Shown here in pieces: positions 37,801 through 44,970 of a stretch of 58,372 nucleotides of DNA. The DNA is from Fimbriimonadia bacterium (lineage in GTDB: Bacteria; Armatimonadota; Fimbriimonadia; Fimbriimonadales; GBS-DC), in assembly GCA_026129765.1 (NCBI GenBank), contig JAHCHP010000020.1, positions 1 through 58,372 of the forward strand, given 5' to 3'. Position numbers and translations under genes: made by a program. How positions within the stretch are numbered: the stretch's first letter is position 1; each line of letters begins with the position of its first letter. A model generated the notes under the pieces. The model was not told where the DNA came from. It ran no database searches and saw only the letters and a list, made by a program, of their open reading frames with translations.

Positions 37801-38152
37801 TGGGCGGGACACCTAATTCCAGAGTAAAGGGGTATTCGATATCGACCGAGCCGCCGTCTGCCCATGCGCTGAACTGTAGCCCGATTTTTCCGCTAATACC
37901 TGCCTCACCACCGATGCCGGTATCCCCAAAAAAGTTGAAATAACCTTCAAACGAGTCGTAAGAATTAAAGGTCGTGCCTAAGAAATAGTTGTAGTCGAGG
38001 CGTCCTTGTCCGGGCGCCCATACGCTCTGATTCTCGGTCCTCACAGAAAAGTTGAACCGGTAAAGGTCACGTTGTTGCGCAAGGGCAGACCCAAGCATGC
38101 CCGCGTATAACCATACTACAATTATCCAACCAAAAAAAGATCGATTTTTCAT
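31829..38152 (-). CDS. Giant multidomain surface protein (TIG, beta-helix, Ig-like, LamG, dockerin-type)
   Basis: 2107 residues with a signal peptide (1-25) and a Shine-Dalgarno-like AGGTGAT. Approximate order: unrecognised beta-rich region 26-550; several IPT/TIG-like Ig domains 560-970; a right-handed parallel beta-helix 975-1260, starting TTLYVTPTGNDANNG; two Ig-like repeats 1265-1470; a LamG/concanavalin-like domain 1480-1680 and a second at 1765-1965, each containing LIGYWRMDEGSG-like ends; short cadherin-like segments after each; and two dockerin-type loops at 2052-2107 ending in GAGC. This is a polysaccharide-binding or adhesive protein of the outer surface. It could also be a polysaccharide lyase if the beta-helix is active, but no catalytic site is obvious. 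Confidence 0.85.
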   Translation of the reverse strand: MKNRSFFGWIIVVWLYAGMLGSALAQQRDLYRFNFSVRTENQSVWAPGQGRLDYNYFLGTTFNSYDSFEGYFNFFGDTGIGGEAGISGKIGLQFSAWADGGSVDIEYPFTLELGVPPREALLPGGPVVITTAFKRNGTASLLGRSPDANVTLDAIIQARPVLGLTGKFAGHTVFSGSLIPRSLRNIDWSFNLFDLQSVLGVNQDRTIDLIPRFEGLLTAEVHKPVFSVSASNSSTNTLLTQISGTGSDRIFTLTGDLTAAVIYLIQTATGSPPFNILNQSATINLFDGFQLSGGYNIAQATIRGVLGVRQDLSFQPKPKIRFSRSDGTVLGEVEAGQSIQLQMPTNGALDVKVTVIMDGNNQFNNKLYLTLGGGFYFLPLSIYGSAQIGSLSLGSFTLEPFDTYALEASRPFQVFTRQFALQGFNSPETNPIPVHASNDTTPGIFYSVNFPGDTFARFGDTQAVLKIEGRPIGYLASGAQIYVNNIAIPTTYNAAQNLLTATLSRPTHDSILNTVSLDGYPVFARVPGKPDSNIMRFPVGYRLPKINSVLSGSQQFTTYEVGSRGDNDLPITVTSDGPATFTQGLSIVYWNDQPLETSYPNPWDGNALDAVVPYALLNKGGPVDITVVTPLPGGGVSNAKSVFIVYPPPFFDENAQKRLSPRSGYAVAAEGVAITVKGSGFIKGDSPETASVVIFKPVGSSNFVDLQTEYVNGGTLIAMIPASLLQTAGNVEVDVRNPATPGFQYTGGAETFTVLNPVSVVHRCDPPYVQRGSATQTIRVLGEGFKNFMQVHFNNAPRATTFISPNELRFTVNTNELTTGRVYPVKVSSPQPSPFTTQFSNPETFTVRNPKPTLTSLLPNTRAAFSGGFSLNVFGTGFESSAQAYINGTPRYTVQLSSTELLVSVQGSDLLFPGPVQVQVENAPSELSNALPLTVTEPTTLYVTPTGNDANNGLSWNSPKRTIQNAINIATAGMQVWVKAGVYNERITMKNRVPVFGGFAGTETSRWQRTAAAGESIIDGQAGGRVVTFPAGIGNDTMLDNFTIRNGRSDSGSGIYAVGTSGNTCSPIISNNILVNNQTSGPAVIGSTITHSFGSPEFLNNLIIRNISTNSTIYLVNSSAKFINNTIANNTSTDSSAGAALYASSGTSVLLANNIFHKHGGGPLIEKRSDGGITTRNNCVNGSPNFRNMQPSDTDIIDDPLFVNDGQDNYHLKPESPCFDRGDNSDAAKILQDFDLLDRIFGEKIDLGADEINALTPTSLSLPNRTGQVGSSVSLEAILRRQPENTALNGQRVLFSVNGNSVGDGLTNHQGNAVYNYLIPINTSAGTYPLTASFPGYRGYNSSQTSATLTVNKANTTITIPNVSASLGEASTITARLTYGASIPLEGKMVTLRLNGSSLGTIVTNANGEATVNFTPGLGTPRGNQPITAEFTGDTSFNPSTGSGTLTVLNAPPTATLAGAMLRFNGSNNFAQLAGYGLNVPTGEMTIEFWQKVDAARPQSPLTIGVLNSNRISMHTPWSDGVVYWDFGSIFSGGRLSYTPPQNIVGTWQHFAFVVSQSGNFMRIYRNGVLEAQKTGMTPYTRGNVPLVIGGNGYQGLLDEVRIWNYARSGEEINTNFEATLKGSEVGLIGYWRMDEGSGARLEDSTNSGSHATLGGIPNWSASDAPVFRVITSGGQPRAFQLKGFDLNQDPLTYAVVTPPNNGGLSGVTPHMLYVPNVTGPQAFTFKANDGAVDSVPASATLQALNRPVAGLAGAMLRLDGVDDRVEIAHRAELNAYPLTLSAWVRTNDNSATERAILNKYSVGSTNGYQMFLRNGHLRAWYFRNGSSYIWDGGSGMDGGFIADGQWHQVTMVVDENGGRLYVDGELKASRAWTGTPGTPSTTQPLIIGHYPPLNNGYFPGDIDEVRIWNRALMQTELHRDLRASLKGDEPNLIGYYRLDEGTGSVANDSSSAAAHGALQNSPRWLASDAPIDTINLWLGIARAFTLGAYDHQNRAISYMLASQPGKGTLSGTAPNLTIIPNQSGADGFNYFAQVGGGLNSEMAQVYLNIYVPGDVNGDGCANDNDLLEVLFNFGQFGTDLPADLNRDGIVNDNDLLEVLFNFGAGC

Positions 38153-38325
38153 CGCATATCACCTGATGGAAATTGTAAACCACTTCAGGAGGTTTGCGAT
38201 CGATGTTCAAAAAAATGCATAAGGGAGTACCAATTCTCCTTGCTCATAAGGGAAACACCAAGGAAGGTTCTTCTAAAAGGTCAAACTGTAGATATACTGG
38301 CGAGATTCTATAAGGCAGAGCAGGG

Positions 38326-38373
38326 GAAACCGGTTCCCCTTGCGTGCAGGGGGAACCCAACGGAGGGGGTTTG
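38326..38373. repeat. Dispersed C-rich/G-rich hairpin repeat, copy 2
   Basis: GGTTCCCC pairs with GGGGAACC, followed by CGGAGGGGGTTTG, the same layout as 16772-16818. An overlapping alternative stem is formed by the GGGGAAACCGGTTCCCC palindrome. The remainder of the gap 38153-38390 contains the giant gene's upstream region, with no promoter I can assign confidently. Confidence 0.6.
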
Positions 38374-38390
38374 AAGCCTGTTGTCCCCCA

Positions 38391-39659
38391 TCACAATCCT
38401 TTATTCTGAAGAATATGTAAAGTTTTATCGATGATCCGATTCGCGTGGGGTAGTCCTCTGCGGCTCGCGAGGGTGTACGCCTGTTTAATCTCATCACGAG
38501 CGCGGTCTGGGTTTTTCAGAGCGCAAAAGATTTCCGCTTTCAGCAAATGGTGAGGAATCGCTTCGGGAGGCCAGTCGTCTTGCAGCTTGGGCATCTGATT
38601 TAAGGCAAGTCGCGGATTACCTTTGGCTAAAGCGACTCGAGCAGAATAGATGGAATTTCGCGAAACTCGTTCCTCTCCAATCAGCCTGAGATTCACGTTG
38701 TCTGCCTCTCTCAACATCCTTTCTGCTTCAGAACCATGCCCTGCCTGAGCCATGAAACTGCTGGCGCGCGCCAAGAACCATTGCCGGTAATGACCCCATC
38801 TGAGCGAGCCATCGGGCGGTATCCAATCCATCAGTACCTCTGCGCCCTCCAAAGGTCGCATGCGACTGCCTGAATAATTAACTGCGCTGGAAAGCACATT
38901 GACCGACCAGAGCATATGAGGACGGACTTCAGGTAAAGTAGGGAAAAGTTGGATCGCTTTGAGCGCGGTCTTCTCCGCTTCCCGAATGCGATACTCGAAC
39001 ATAAGGTAAGAGGCGTACGAGGTGTAAGCCAATGCAATATGCGAGAGCCAAAACGAGTCTCGGCTGGCGCGCTCCTGCAAATCCGCAATCAGCGAGTGGA
39101 AAGAGAGGTCCATTTCTGAAACTTTGAGCGCGTCAACCCATAGCTGAAAATCATGCACATCCTTGGGGAAGGAGGTTTCATTCTGCAGATTGAACGCATG
39201 TTGAGATAAAGCCACTAACTCGCTTTCACTTGCGCCCAACGCAAAACAGAGCGCGTGCAACTGATCGTCGGTAGGTCGCTGCGCAGAACGTTCCCACCGG
39301 CGCACAACGCTTTCCGACACTCCGACGGCTGAAGCGACCTGCTCGATAGTCCTATTGCGCCGAATGCGCATGGCTTTCAGGAGATCGCCGCCAAAGGTGA
39401 GGGCATGCGGGCTGGCGGTTTCAGAACGAAGGTAAGCGACCGCGCGCGGCGCATCCAGAAGGCGTATAGCATCCCTGCGCTGGTTTTCGGTACAGTTCAG
39501 CGCAGTCAGCGTCATCTCCAACTCGCGAAGGGAGGGAAGGAACTTGCCCGATTCCCAGCGGCTAAGGGTCGATTGGCTGATGCCGGACATCTGCGCCAGC
39601 CGGTTCATCGACAGCCCCTTTTCCAATCGCAATTGACGGATATAGTCGCCGATAGTCAT
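38391..39659 (-). CDS. Double helix-turn-helix (XRE) regulator with helical-repeat C-terminus
   Basis: 422 residues. Two XRE-type HTH domains lie in tandem: residues 1-60 (GLSMNRLAQMSGISQSTLSRWE) and about 88-150 (TIEQVASAVGVSESVVRRWE). The C-terminal 250 residues are paired helices resembling TPR repeats, probably for ligand or protein sensing. The layout matches the 43660-44970 protein closely enough to call them paralogs. It is the last gene of a minus-strand run behind GH10, amine oxidase and hydrolase genes, but also has its own TATAAT eight bases before the ATG. Targets unknown. Confidence 0.82.
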   Translation of the reverse strand: MTIGDYIRQLRLEKGLSMNRLAQMSGISQSTLSRWESGKFLPSLRELEMTLTALNCTENQRRDAIRLLDAPRAVAYLRSETASPHALTFGGDLLKAMRIRRNRTIEQVASAVGVSESVVRRWERSAQRPTDDQLHALCFALGASESELVALSQHAFNLQNETSFPKDVHDFQLWVDALKVSEMDLSFHSLIADLQERASRDSFWLSHIALAYTSYASYLMFEYRIREAEKTALKAIQLFPTLPEVRPHMLWSVNVLSSAVNYSGSRMRPLEGAEVLMDWIPPDGSLRWGHYRQWFLARASSFMAQAGHGSEAERMLREADNVNLRLIGEERVSRNSIYSARVALAKGNPRLALNQMPKLQDDWPPEAIPHHLLKAEIFCALKNPDRARDEIKQAYTLASRRGLPHANRIIDKTLHILQNKGL

Positions 39660-39667
39660 AGGATTAG

Positions 39668-39673
39668 ATTATA
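39668..39673 (-). promoter_or_regulatory. -10 box giving a leaderless mRNA for the double-HTH gene
   Basis: TG-A-TATAAT on the minus strand with eight bases before the ATG at 39659 and no Shine-Dalgarno. Confidence 0.55.
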
Positions 39674-39686
39674 TCACAGATTTTGG

Positions 39687-41396
39687 CTACAGCTTCAACG
39701 TAACTTGCGCTTGAGAGCGCGCATCGACATGAGCGGTCACCGTTTTACCTTGATGGGTAACCTTCACAAGGTGGTTGCCTTTGAAGACTCGAAGTTTCGC
39801 TTCGCCATCGCGCGCGGTTCGTGCTTGCGCTTTGGTCCACCAGCGTTTGAAGAGCAACTCTTTGTAGACCTGCACTGCAGGGCGGGGTGTCCAGTCGCGC
39901 CGGAACATCGCGCCGCCTTCATGCGCCCGCCAGTGCGCGCCTTCCCAGAATCCCCACATTACAAAGGAGGCAATGGCAGGATGACTGAAAGTCGCGGTCA
40001 GGAATTCGCGCAGGTAATCGGCGTTCTCTTGGTCATGAGTCAAGGTGGCGTCATATTCGGTGATCTCTAAGGGCAATTTGAACTTTGCCCATTCGTCCAA
40101 AATTTCCCAGAGCCGTCGCGCGCGAGCAAAAGGCGAACTCATATGCCCCTGAATTCCCAAATAGGTCAGAGGCGTTTTAGCGGCTTGCATGTCTCGAATG
40201 ATTCGCGCGGCGCGTTCCCGGTGCGGCTGATTCATACCGCCTTGTTCGTTCAAGATGTTAAATTCATTATACGCGAGCCCGACTTTAGGGTCGGCTTCCC
40301 GCGCCCATTGGAAAATCTCTTTCAGCAGCTTTTCGCCGCCCAACTCGTTGATGATTTCGCGATTGGTCACGGCTTCATTGACCACATCCCACACATAGAC
40401 CCGTCCCCGGTTTTTCTGAACCGCGCTTTGGATACGCTCTTTGAGGGCTGCATGCAACTCGTCCCCGCGCAGCGAGCGCAACGCGACTGGGAGATGTTCA
40501 TAATTCAGCCATACCAAGCAATGTCCCCGCATAGCGAGCTTATGCCGTTCGCACCAATCCAGCATGCGGTCGGCAGTGCCAACCGGGAACCAATTATCCG
40601 GTTCCGCGCGCCACTTATGCGCATTTTCCAGCACGCCTGCATTGAATAACTCGACCACCGTTTTCTGATACTGCTTACCGTCTTCGGTATCCCTCAGCAG
40701 GGGATCAGGCGCAAGCGCAGTCCCGAAGCGGAACGCATGCCGTTGTTGCTCTACCTCGATTCGCGCGCCAGCAAGAGGGCGATTATCCGCGCCTAAAACG
40801 CGAACCGTTAGATCGGTCTTGCGATGTTGGTCAATGCGCAAATCGGCTTCCTTCCACCAGGCGGCGTTCGGTTCACCCCGCCGGGAAAAGAGGCTGAAGT
40901 TGATGTTTTTGGGCTGCGGTTTTGGCTCAATTCCCCAGTCTTCCACCGAAAAGCCGGTCAATTCTACTTCGCCGGTCTTCGCGCCCAGATGAACCGCGAG
41001 TTGAGACCAGTTCTCAGGCACATCGCGCGGAATCTTGAACGCGACGGCGTACTCCTGCCAGTCGGGAGTCATCTCTATCGATTGCAAAAACAGTTTTTCG
41101 TAGTTGCCCGCATTGCGCTCGATCATCACGCTGAGCAGGTGACGTGTTTTGCTGCGTCCAAAGAAGCGAATCCGGAGCATGCTGTTCGCGGGGATCGCTT
41201 CAAGAATTTTTTGTCCCAGCCCGATCGTCCAAGGCTGGCTGGGGGAGGGCTTCAATATCTCGACCCGCAGAGCCGTTTTGTGTTGGGGCAAAGCGCATGG
41301 CACGGGCTGGAAACGCGCGAGTCCCTCGTCGGCGGAAAACTCCCAACGGTCGCTTGAGACATCGGCGCTCACTAACAATTCGCGTCGTTTTTGCAT
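39687..41396 (-). CDS. GH10 endo-1,4-beta-xylanase with N-terminal carbohydrate-binding-like domain
   Basis: 569 residues. Residues 1-155 form a beta-sandwich resembling CBM4/9 modules (VEDWGIEPKP at its end). The GH10 barrel follows: WRAEPDNWFP and GHCLVWLNYEHLP in the substrate cleft, VWDVVNEAV with Glu341 as acid/base, and LEITEYDA with Glu447 as nucleophile. The last 50 residues are a small beta domain. It cleaves xylan backbones. No signal peptide is visible, so it may be intracellular or exported unusually. AGGAG lies upstream of the ATG; the gene starts 21 bases after the amine oxidase stop and is probably co-transcribed. Confidence 0.9.
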   Translation of the reverse strand: MQKRRELLVSADVSSDRWEFSADEGLARFQPVPCALPQHKTALRVEILKPSPSQPWTIGLGQKILEAIPANSMLRIRFFGRSKTRHLLSVMIERNAGNYEKLFLQSIEMTPDWQEYAVAFKIPRDVPENWSQLAVHLGAKTGEVELTGFSVEDWGIEPKPQPKNINFSLFSRRGEPNAAWWKEADLRIDQHRKTDLTVRVLGADNRPLAGARIEVEQQRHAFRFGTALAPDPLLRDTEDGKQYQKTVVELFNAGVLENAHKWRAEPDNWFPVGTADRMLDWCERHKLAMRGHCLVWLNYEHLPVALRSLRGDELHAALKERIQSAVQKNRGRVYVWDVVNEAVTNREIINELGGEKLLKEIFQWAREADPKVGLAYNEFNILNEQGGMNQPHRERAARIIRDMQAAKTPLTYLGIQGHMSSPFARARRLWEILDEWAKFKLPLEITEYDATLTHDQENADYLREFLTATFSHPAIASFVMWGFWEGAHWRAHEGGAMFRRDWTPRPAVQVYKELLFKRWWTKAQARTARDGEAKLRVFKGNHLVKVTHQGKTVTAHVDARSQAQVTLKL

Positions 41397-41417
41397 AGGT
41401 GGATTCTCCTGAGGGTT

Positions 41418-42779
41418 TTATTCGGGAAGGGAACCGCGATTCCTGTGAACACGCGTCAACACTTCGGCAGCGGCGCGTCTACCACTTTCCAACGCGCCCT
41501 CCATATAGCCCAGGAAAGGGCTCGTGTGTTCCCCCGCAAAATGCAGTCTCCCCACAGGCGCGCGCAGGTAACGCGCCGACCCGGTCACGCTGCCCAAGCC
41601 ATAGTAGGAATAAGCTGCTTGAGCATAGGGGTCATGTTGCCAGCAGATACTGCGCGCTTTGATCAGCTCTGTTCTACAGCCTGGATACAGTTTTTCCAGC
41701 GTTTGCAGGCATTGCTCGATACGCTCTGGTTCAGACCATCCGTTCCATTCCATTGCGGGCTGCCCACCGACCCAAGCGCAGAGAATGCCTGCCTTGCCAG
41801 GCTGCAAATCGGTGATGTCCCACAATGCGGCAATAGCATCGCTGCGAAACGCGCTTAGGGGAGACTGATCGCGCCAGAAACGGCGACGAAACTGCAGCAG
41901 ATTCTTCACAACACAGCCGTAGGTGGTTTTCACGATAGCAATCTGTTTAAGGGGCGGTAAGGGGGGATCGACTGGCATCTGCGCAAGGACCGTGTTAGGG
42001 ACAGTGAGGATTACATAGTCTGCTTGATACGCTCTTTCCAAGCCATCTTGAAACGCGGTGATCGTGACCTTGCGTTGGCTGCGAGCGATGGACTGAACGG
42101 GCGCATTGAGAATCAGTTCCGCGCCACAGCGTTGCGCTTCGTTTGCCAGCGCGTTCGCCAATTGTTGACTGCCGCCTTGGAGTTTCGCGCTTTCTTCCAG
42201 CACGCTTAAACCGTTCTCATAGAGCCGTTCTTCCGCAATCGCGCCTAAAGTGGAGGTCTGCTGAGGTTCGGCGGCTTCCATATTTCGACAATAAAGAAGC
42301 ACCGCATGCCGCAGGGCGGGAGAGGCATTAAGGCGTTCTGACCATTCATCCATCCCGATCCAATCCAGAGGCTTCAGCGCAGCGCGGGTTCGCCAAGGTT
42401 GGTCGGCATGCGGAATTTGAGGGGAGAGTTGGCGAAGGCTCTCCCAAAATTGGAACCATTCCTGTTCAGAAACAGGCGCGTCAGAAACAGGCGCGCTGTT
42501 TTCCGATTCGGGTAAAAGGAACCATTTTGCGCGTTTGGTAATGAGGGGAATTTGAAGAAGTTCGGCGTAATGGCGGACATGAGCATGGTTTGAGTCCACG
42601 AACTCGCCTCCTGCATCCGCGTACTGCCCAAACTCCCAATCCTGCAGTGTCCAGACACGACCCCCCACCCGGTCTCTCGCCTCAAGAAGGGTGACTTGCG
42701 CGCCTTGCCGGGCAGTTTCATAGGCTGCGGCAAGTCCCGCCAGCCCGGCTCCCACAATGAGAACTTTGGGAGAAGCCAT
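41418..42779 (-). CDS. Flavin-containing amine oxidase family protein
   Basis: 453 residues. The N-terminal FAD-binding Rossmann motif is VLIVGAGLAGLAAAYE, followed by LLEARDRVGGRVW. The C-terminal flavin-contact motif is LHFAGEHTSPFLGYMEGALESGRRAA. These are the two hallmarks of the monoamine oxidase/phytoene-desaturase-like group. It would oxidise amines or a related substrate with oxygen, giving imine and hydrogen peroxide; the true substrate is unknown. It starts nine bases after the hydrolase gene stop, so the two are co-transcribed. Confidence 0.88.
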   Translation of the reverse strand: MASPKVLIVGAGLAGLAAAYETARQGAQVTLLEARDRVGGRVWTLQDWEFGQYADAGGEFVDSNHAHVRHYAELLQIPLITKRAKWFLLPESENSAPVSDAPVSEQEWFQFWESLRQLSPQIPHADQPWRTRAALKPLDWIGMDEWSERLNASPALRHAVLLYCRNMEAAEPQQTSTLGAIAEERLYENGLSVLEESAKLQGGSQQLANALANEAQRCGAELILNAPVQSIARSQRKVTITAFQDGLERAYQADYVILTVPNTVLAQMPVDPPLPPLKQIAIVKTTYGCVVKNLLQFRRRFWRDQSPLSAFRSDAIAALWDITDLQPGKAGILCAWVGGQPAMEWNGWSEPERIEQCLQTLEKLYPGCRTELIKARSICWQHDPYAQAAYSYYGLGSVTGSARYLRAPVGRLHFAGEHTSPFLGYMEGALESGRRAAAEVLTRVHRNRGSLPE

Positions 42780-42788
42780 CCGCCGCCG

Positions 42789-43535
42789 TTACAGGTGCTT
42801 CATGAACCAATCGGTCGATTGTTTGATGACACTCGATTCCCAGTCGGTCCGGTTGAAGGTATGGTCCGCGTCAGGAATCACATGCAGCTCTTTCGGTTGA
42901 GCCGATTGGAACGCTTCGAGATAGGCTTCGCTGCTGGAGATAGGAACCGACGCATCGTTGCTGCCATGCAGCAACAACACGGGACCGGCATAATTTTTGG
43001 CTGTCTCCAACGGTTTAACGCTGGGCAGTTCTTTGAAAAAGTCGGGACCAATCAAATTGCCGCCCCAGTCGACGGGTTTGGCAGGAATCTCTTCCTGCGC
43101 CCATTTCAGAGGGTTCGAAACAGGCGCCCACAACACCACAGCGCGCACATCGCCCGCTTTGGGCAGACTCAGCGCAGTGACACATCCGCCCAGCGAAAGC
43201 CCCAACAGACCGACCCGTTTGGCGTCGACCCGGCTCAATTCGCGCAAGTAGGAAAGCGCGTTGAGCGCGTCTTGCACCTCGCCCCCAATCGTCATCTCCT
43301 CAAAATTCCCTTCGCTGTCACCACTTCCCAAAAAATCGAAACGCAGGGCGGCAAATCCGGCGGCGGCTAACCGTCGCGCGGCTTTTACAAAAAGTCGATG
43401 GGGTTCCACTTTTGTACCCGTGAAACCATGTAAAAGCAGCACTGCCGGGGCAGGCGTCCGCTGGCGCGGCAGGTGCATGACCGCTGCCATCCGTTCCCCA
43501 CGGCTCGGAATCCAAAGCAACTGTTCTTGAAGCAT
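42789..43535 (-). CDS. Alpha/beta hydrolase (serine esterase/peptidase-like)
   Basis: 248 residues from the ATG at 43535. LLLHGFTG forms the oxyanion loop, [10 protein letters not shown] is typical of the BAAT/esterase D group, GLSLGG places Ser114 at the nucleophile elbow, GSNDASVP gives the Asp and DADHTFN the His. Cytoplasmic, general esterase-like; substrate unknown. The open frame extends 30 codons upstream, but TATAAT with six bases before this ATG favours 43535. It heads the minus-strand group with amine oxidase, xylanase and HTH regulator. Confidence 0.85.
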   Translation of the reverse strand: MLQEQLLWIPSRGERMAAVMHLPRQRTPAPAVLLLHGFTGTKVEPHRLFVKAARRLAAAGFAALRFDFLGSGDSEGNFEEMTIGGEVQDALNALSYLRELSRVDAKRVGLLGLSLGGCVTALSLPKAGDVRAVVLWAPVSNPLKWAQEEIPAKPVDWGGNLIGPDFFKELPSVKPLETAKNYAGPVLLLHGSNDASVPISSSEAYLEAFQSAQPKELHVIPDADHTFNRTDWESSVIKQSTDWFMKHL

Positions 43536-43541
43536 ACATGA

Positions 43542-43547
43542 ATTATA
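43542..43547 (-). promoter_or_regulatory. Extended -10 box giving a leaderless mRNA for the hydrolase operon
   Basis: TG-C-TATAAT on the minus strand with six bases before the ATG at 43535. Divergent from the promoter of the second double-HTH gene. Confidence 0.6.
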
Positions 43548-43643
43548 GCATGTTAGGATTCCATGTTGGAGGATGAAGACGAAGCGTCGCCTATAACAAG
43601 CTGCAATCATACAGGCAATGACCAAAATAGGCGTGGTGTGCTG

Positions 43644-43654
43644 TATAATATTAT
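43644..43654 (+). promoter_or_regulatory. -10 boxes giving a leaderless mRNA for the second double-HTH gene
   Basis: TATAAT at 43644-43649 overlaps TATTAT at 43649-43654; the latter is five bases before the ATG at 43660. No Shine-Dalgarno is seen. Confidence 0.55.
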
Positions 43655-43659
43655 CACCT

Positions 43660-44970
43660 ATGGAGCCGACACTGGGGAATTACTTGCGGCAGCTGCGCTT
43701 GGCGGCGGCGTTTTCTATGAACCAATTGGCTCAGAAGGCGCAAATCAGCCAATCGACTATCAGTCGGTGGGAAGCGGACAAGAACCGTCCTTCCATCCAG
43801 GAACTGGAGAGCGTGTTGAGCGCACTGGGCGCGTCCGAACTGCAGACCAAATGCGCGCTGACCATGCTCAATGCGCCCCGCGCCGTCATGCGTCTTAAAG
43901 AGACTCAGGGCAACTTGTTGCTTTGGGGCGACCGCGCGCCCGCTTATGGCGATCTGTTGAGAGCCATGCGCCTGCGCAAGGGCTGGACCCTGGACGAATG
44001 CGCGCGCTTGATCGGCGTTCAGAAAAGCGCGGTCAGCCGGTGGGAAAATTCCGACGCGCTGCCCTCCAGCGATCACCTGCATGCGTTCTGTCATGCGCTG
44101 GGCGCGCATCCCCGCGAAATGATTGCTCTCACCTCGGGGCATGTCCATTTGCATACTTGGGAACCGCCTTTGCGATCCCGCGATGGGTTTGATGCGCGTT
44201 TGGGCGCGCTTCAAGAGGATGTATGGCAAGGAGAACGCGATTTGATGGACCTGCGTTTTCTGTCGCTTCAGGCGCAGCTCCACCATGCGGCGAACCGTCT
44301 GCCGATGGCAGAAAACCTGCTGTCAAAAACCTTTACGACCTATTCCCAATGGCTCAGCTTTGAGGGGCGGATACCAGAAAGTGAGCGGTATGCCTATCGC
44401 GCTTTGAACCGAGTTCAAAAAGAGATTCGCCAAGAGCCGTTTTGGATATGGAATGTGCAATCGATAGTTCGCAGTTTGCAACATAAACAAGGGCGTAAGG
44501 GCGCGGTGCAGGCAGTGAAATTGCTCCAAGAATGGTTGCCCATTGCGCATTCTTGGGCGAATTATGAAATCTGGCTGATGAGAGGGCTATCGGAGGTTTT
44601 ATCGCATTTGGGGCAGGGAGAGGAGGCGGCTCGAGTCAGCCAGCAAGCCTACGAACGCGCGCATTATCTGGACAATCAGGGCGAGTTTAACCATGCGCGC
44701 AATGACCATGCGCAAGTTCTAATCCAGGCTGGCAAGGCGGCGCAGGCGATGGAGATCTTACCGACCGACATCGGGCAAGTGCCGTTGCAGCAGATTCAAA
44801 ACGCGCTGATTTGGGCATGGGCGTACATCGGCGTGGAGAAGTGGAAAGAAGCCGAGCAATGGTTAAGCCATGCCTATCAGGTGGTGGATCAGCAAGGGGT
44901 TTGGCGCTTTCGTTCCAGTATTGATGAGGTCGCGTTGAAGATGCGCTCTGTAAGGAGACGCGCCTCATGA
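43660..44970 (+). CDS. Double helix-turn-helix (XRE) regulator, paralog
   Basis: 436 residues with the same build as the 38391-39659 protein: HTH one at about 5-62 ([21 protein letters not shown]), HTH two at about 100-160 ([20 protein letters not shown]), then TPR-like helices. Shared stretches such as NYLRQLRL and LLRAMRLRK show common descent. The TGA overlaps the ATG of the helicase gene (ATGA), so the two proteins are made together. It starts 125 bases from the divergent hydrolase operon whose last gene is its paralog, a layout that suggests cross-control between the two. Confidence 0.82.
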   Translation: MEPTLGNYLRQLRLAAAFSMNQLAQKAQISQSTISRWEADKNRPSIQELESVLSALGASELQTKCALTMLNAPRAVMRLKETQGNLLLWGDRAPAYGDLLRAMRLRKGWTLDECARLIGVQKSAVSRWENSDALPSSDHLHAFCHALGAHPREMIALTSGHVHLHTWEPPLRSRDGFDARLGALQEDVWQGERDLMDLRFLSLQAQLHHAANRLPMAENLLSKTFTTYSQWLSFEGRIPESERYAYRALNRVQKEIRQEPFWIWNVQSIVRSLQHKQGRKGAVQAVKLLQEWLPIAHSWANYEIWLMRGLSEVLSHLGQGEEAARVSQQAYERAHYLDNQGEFNHARNDHAQVLIQAGKAAQAMEILPTDIGQVPLQQIQNALIWAWAYIGVEKWKEAEQWLSHAYQVVDQQGVWRFRSSIDEVALKMRSVRRRAS

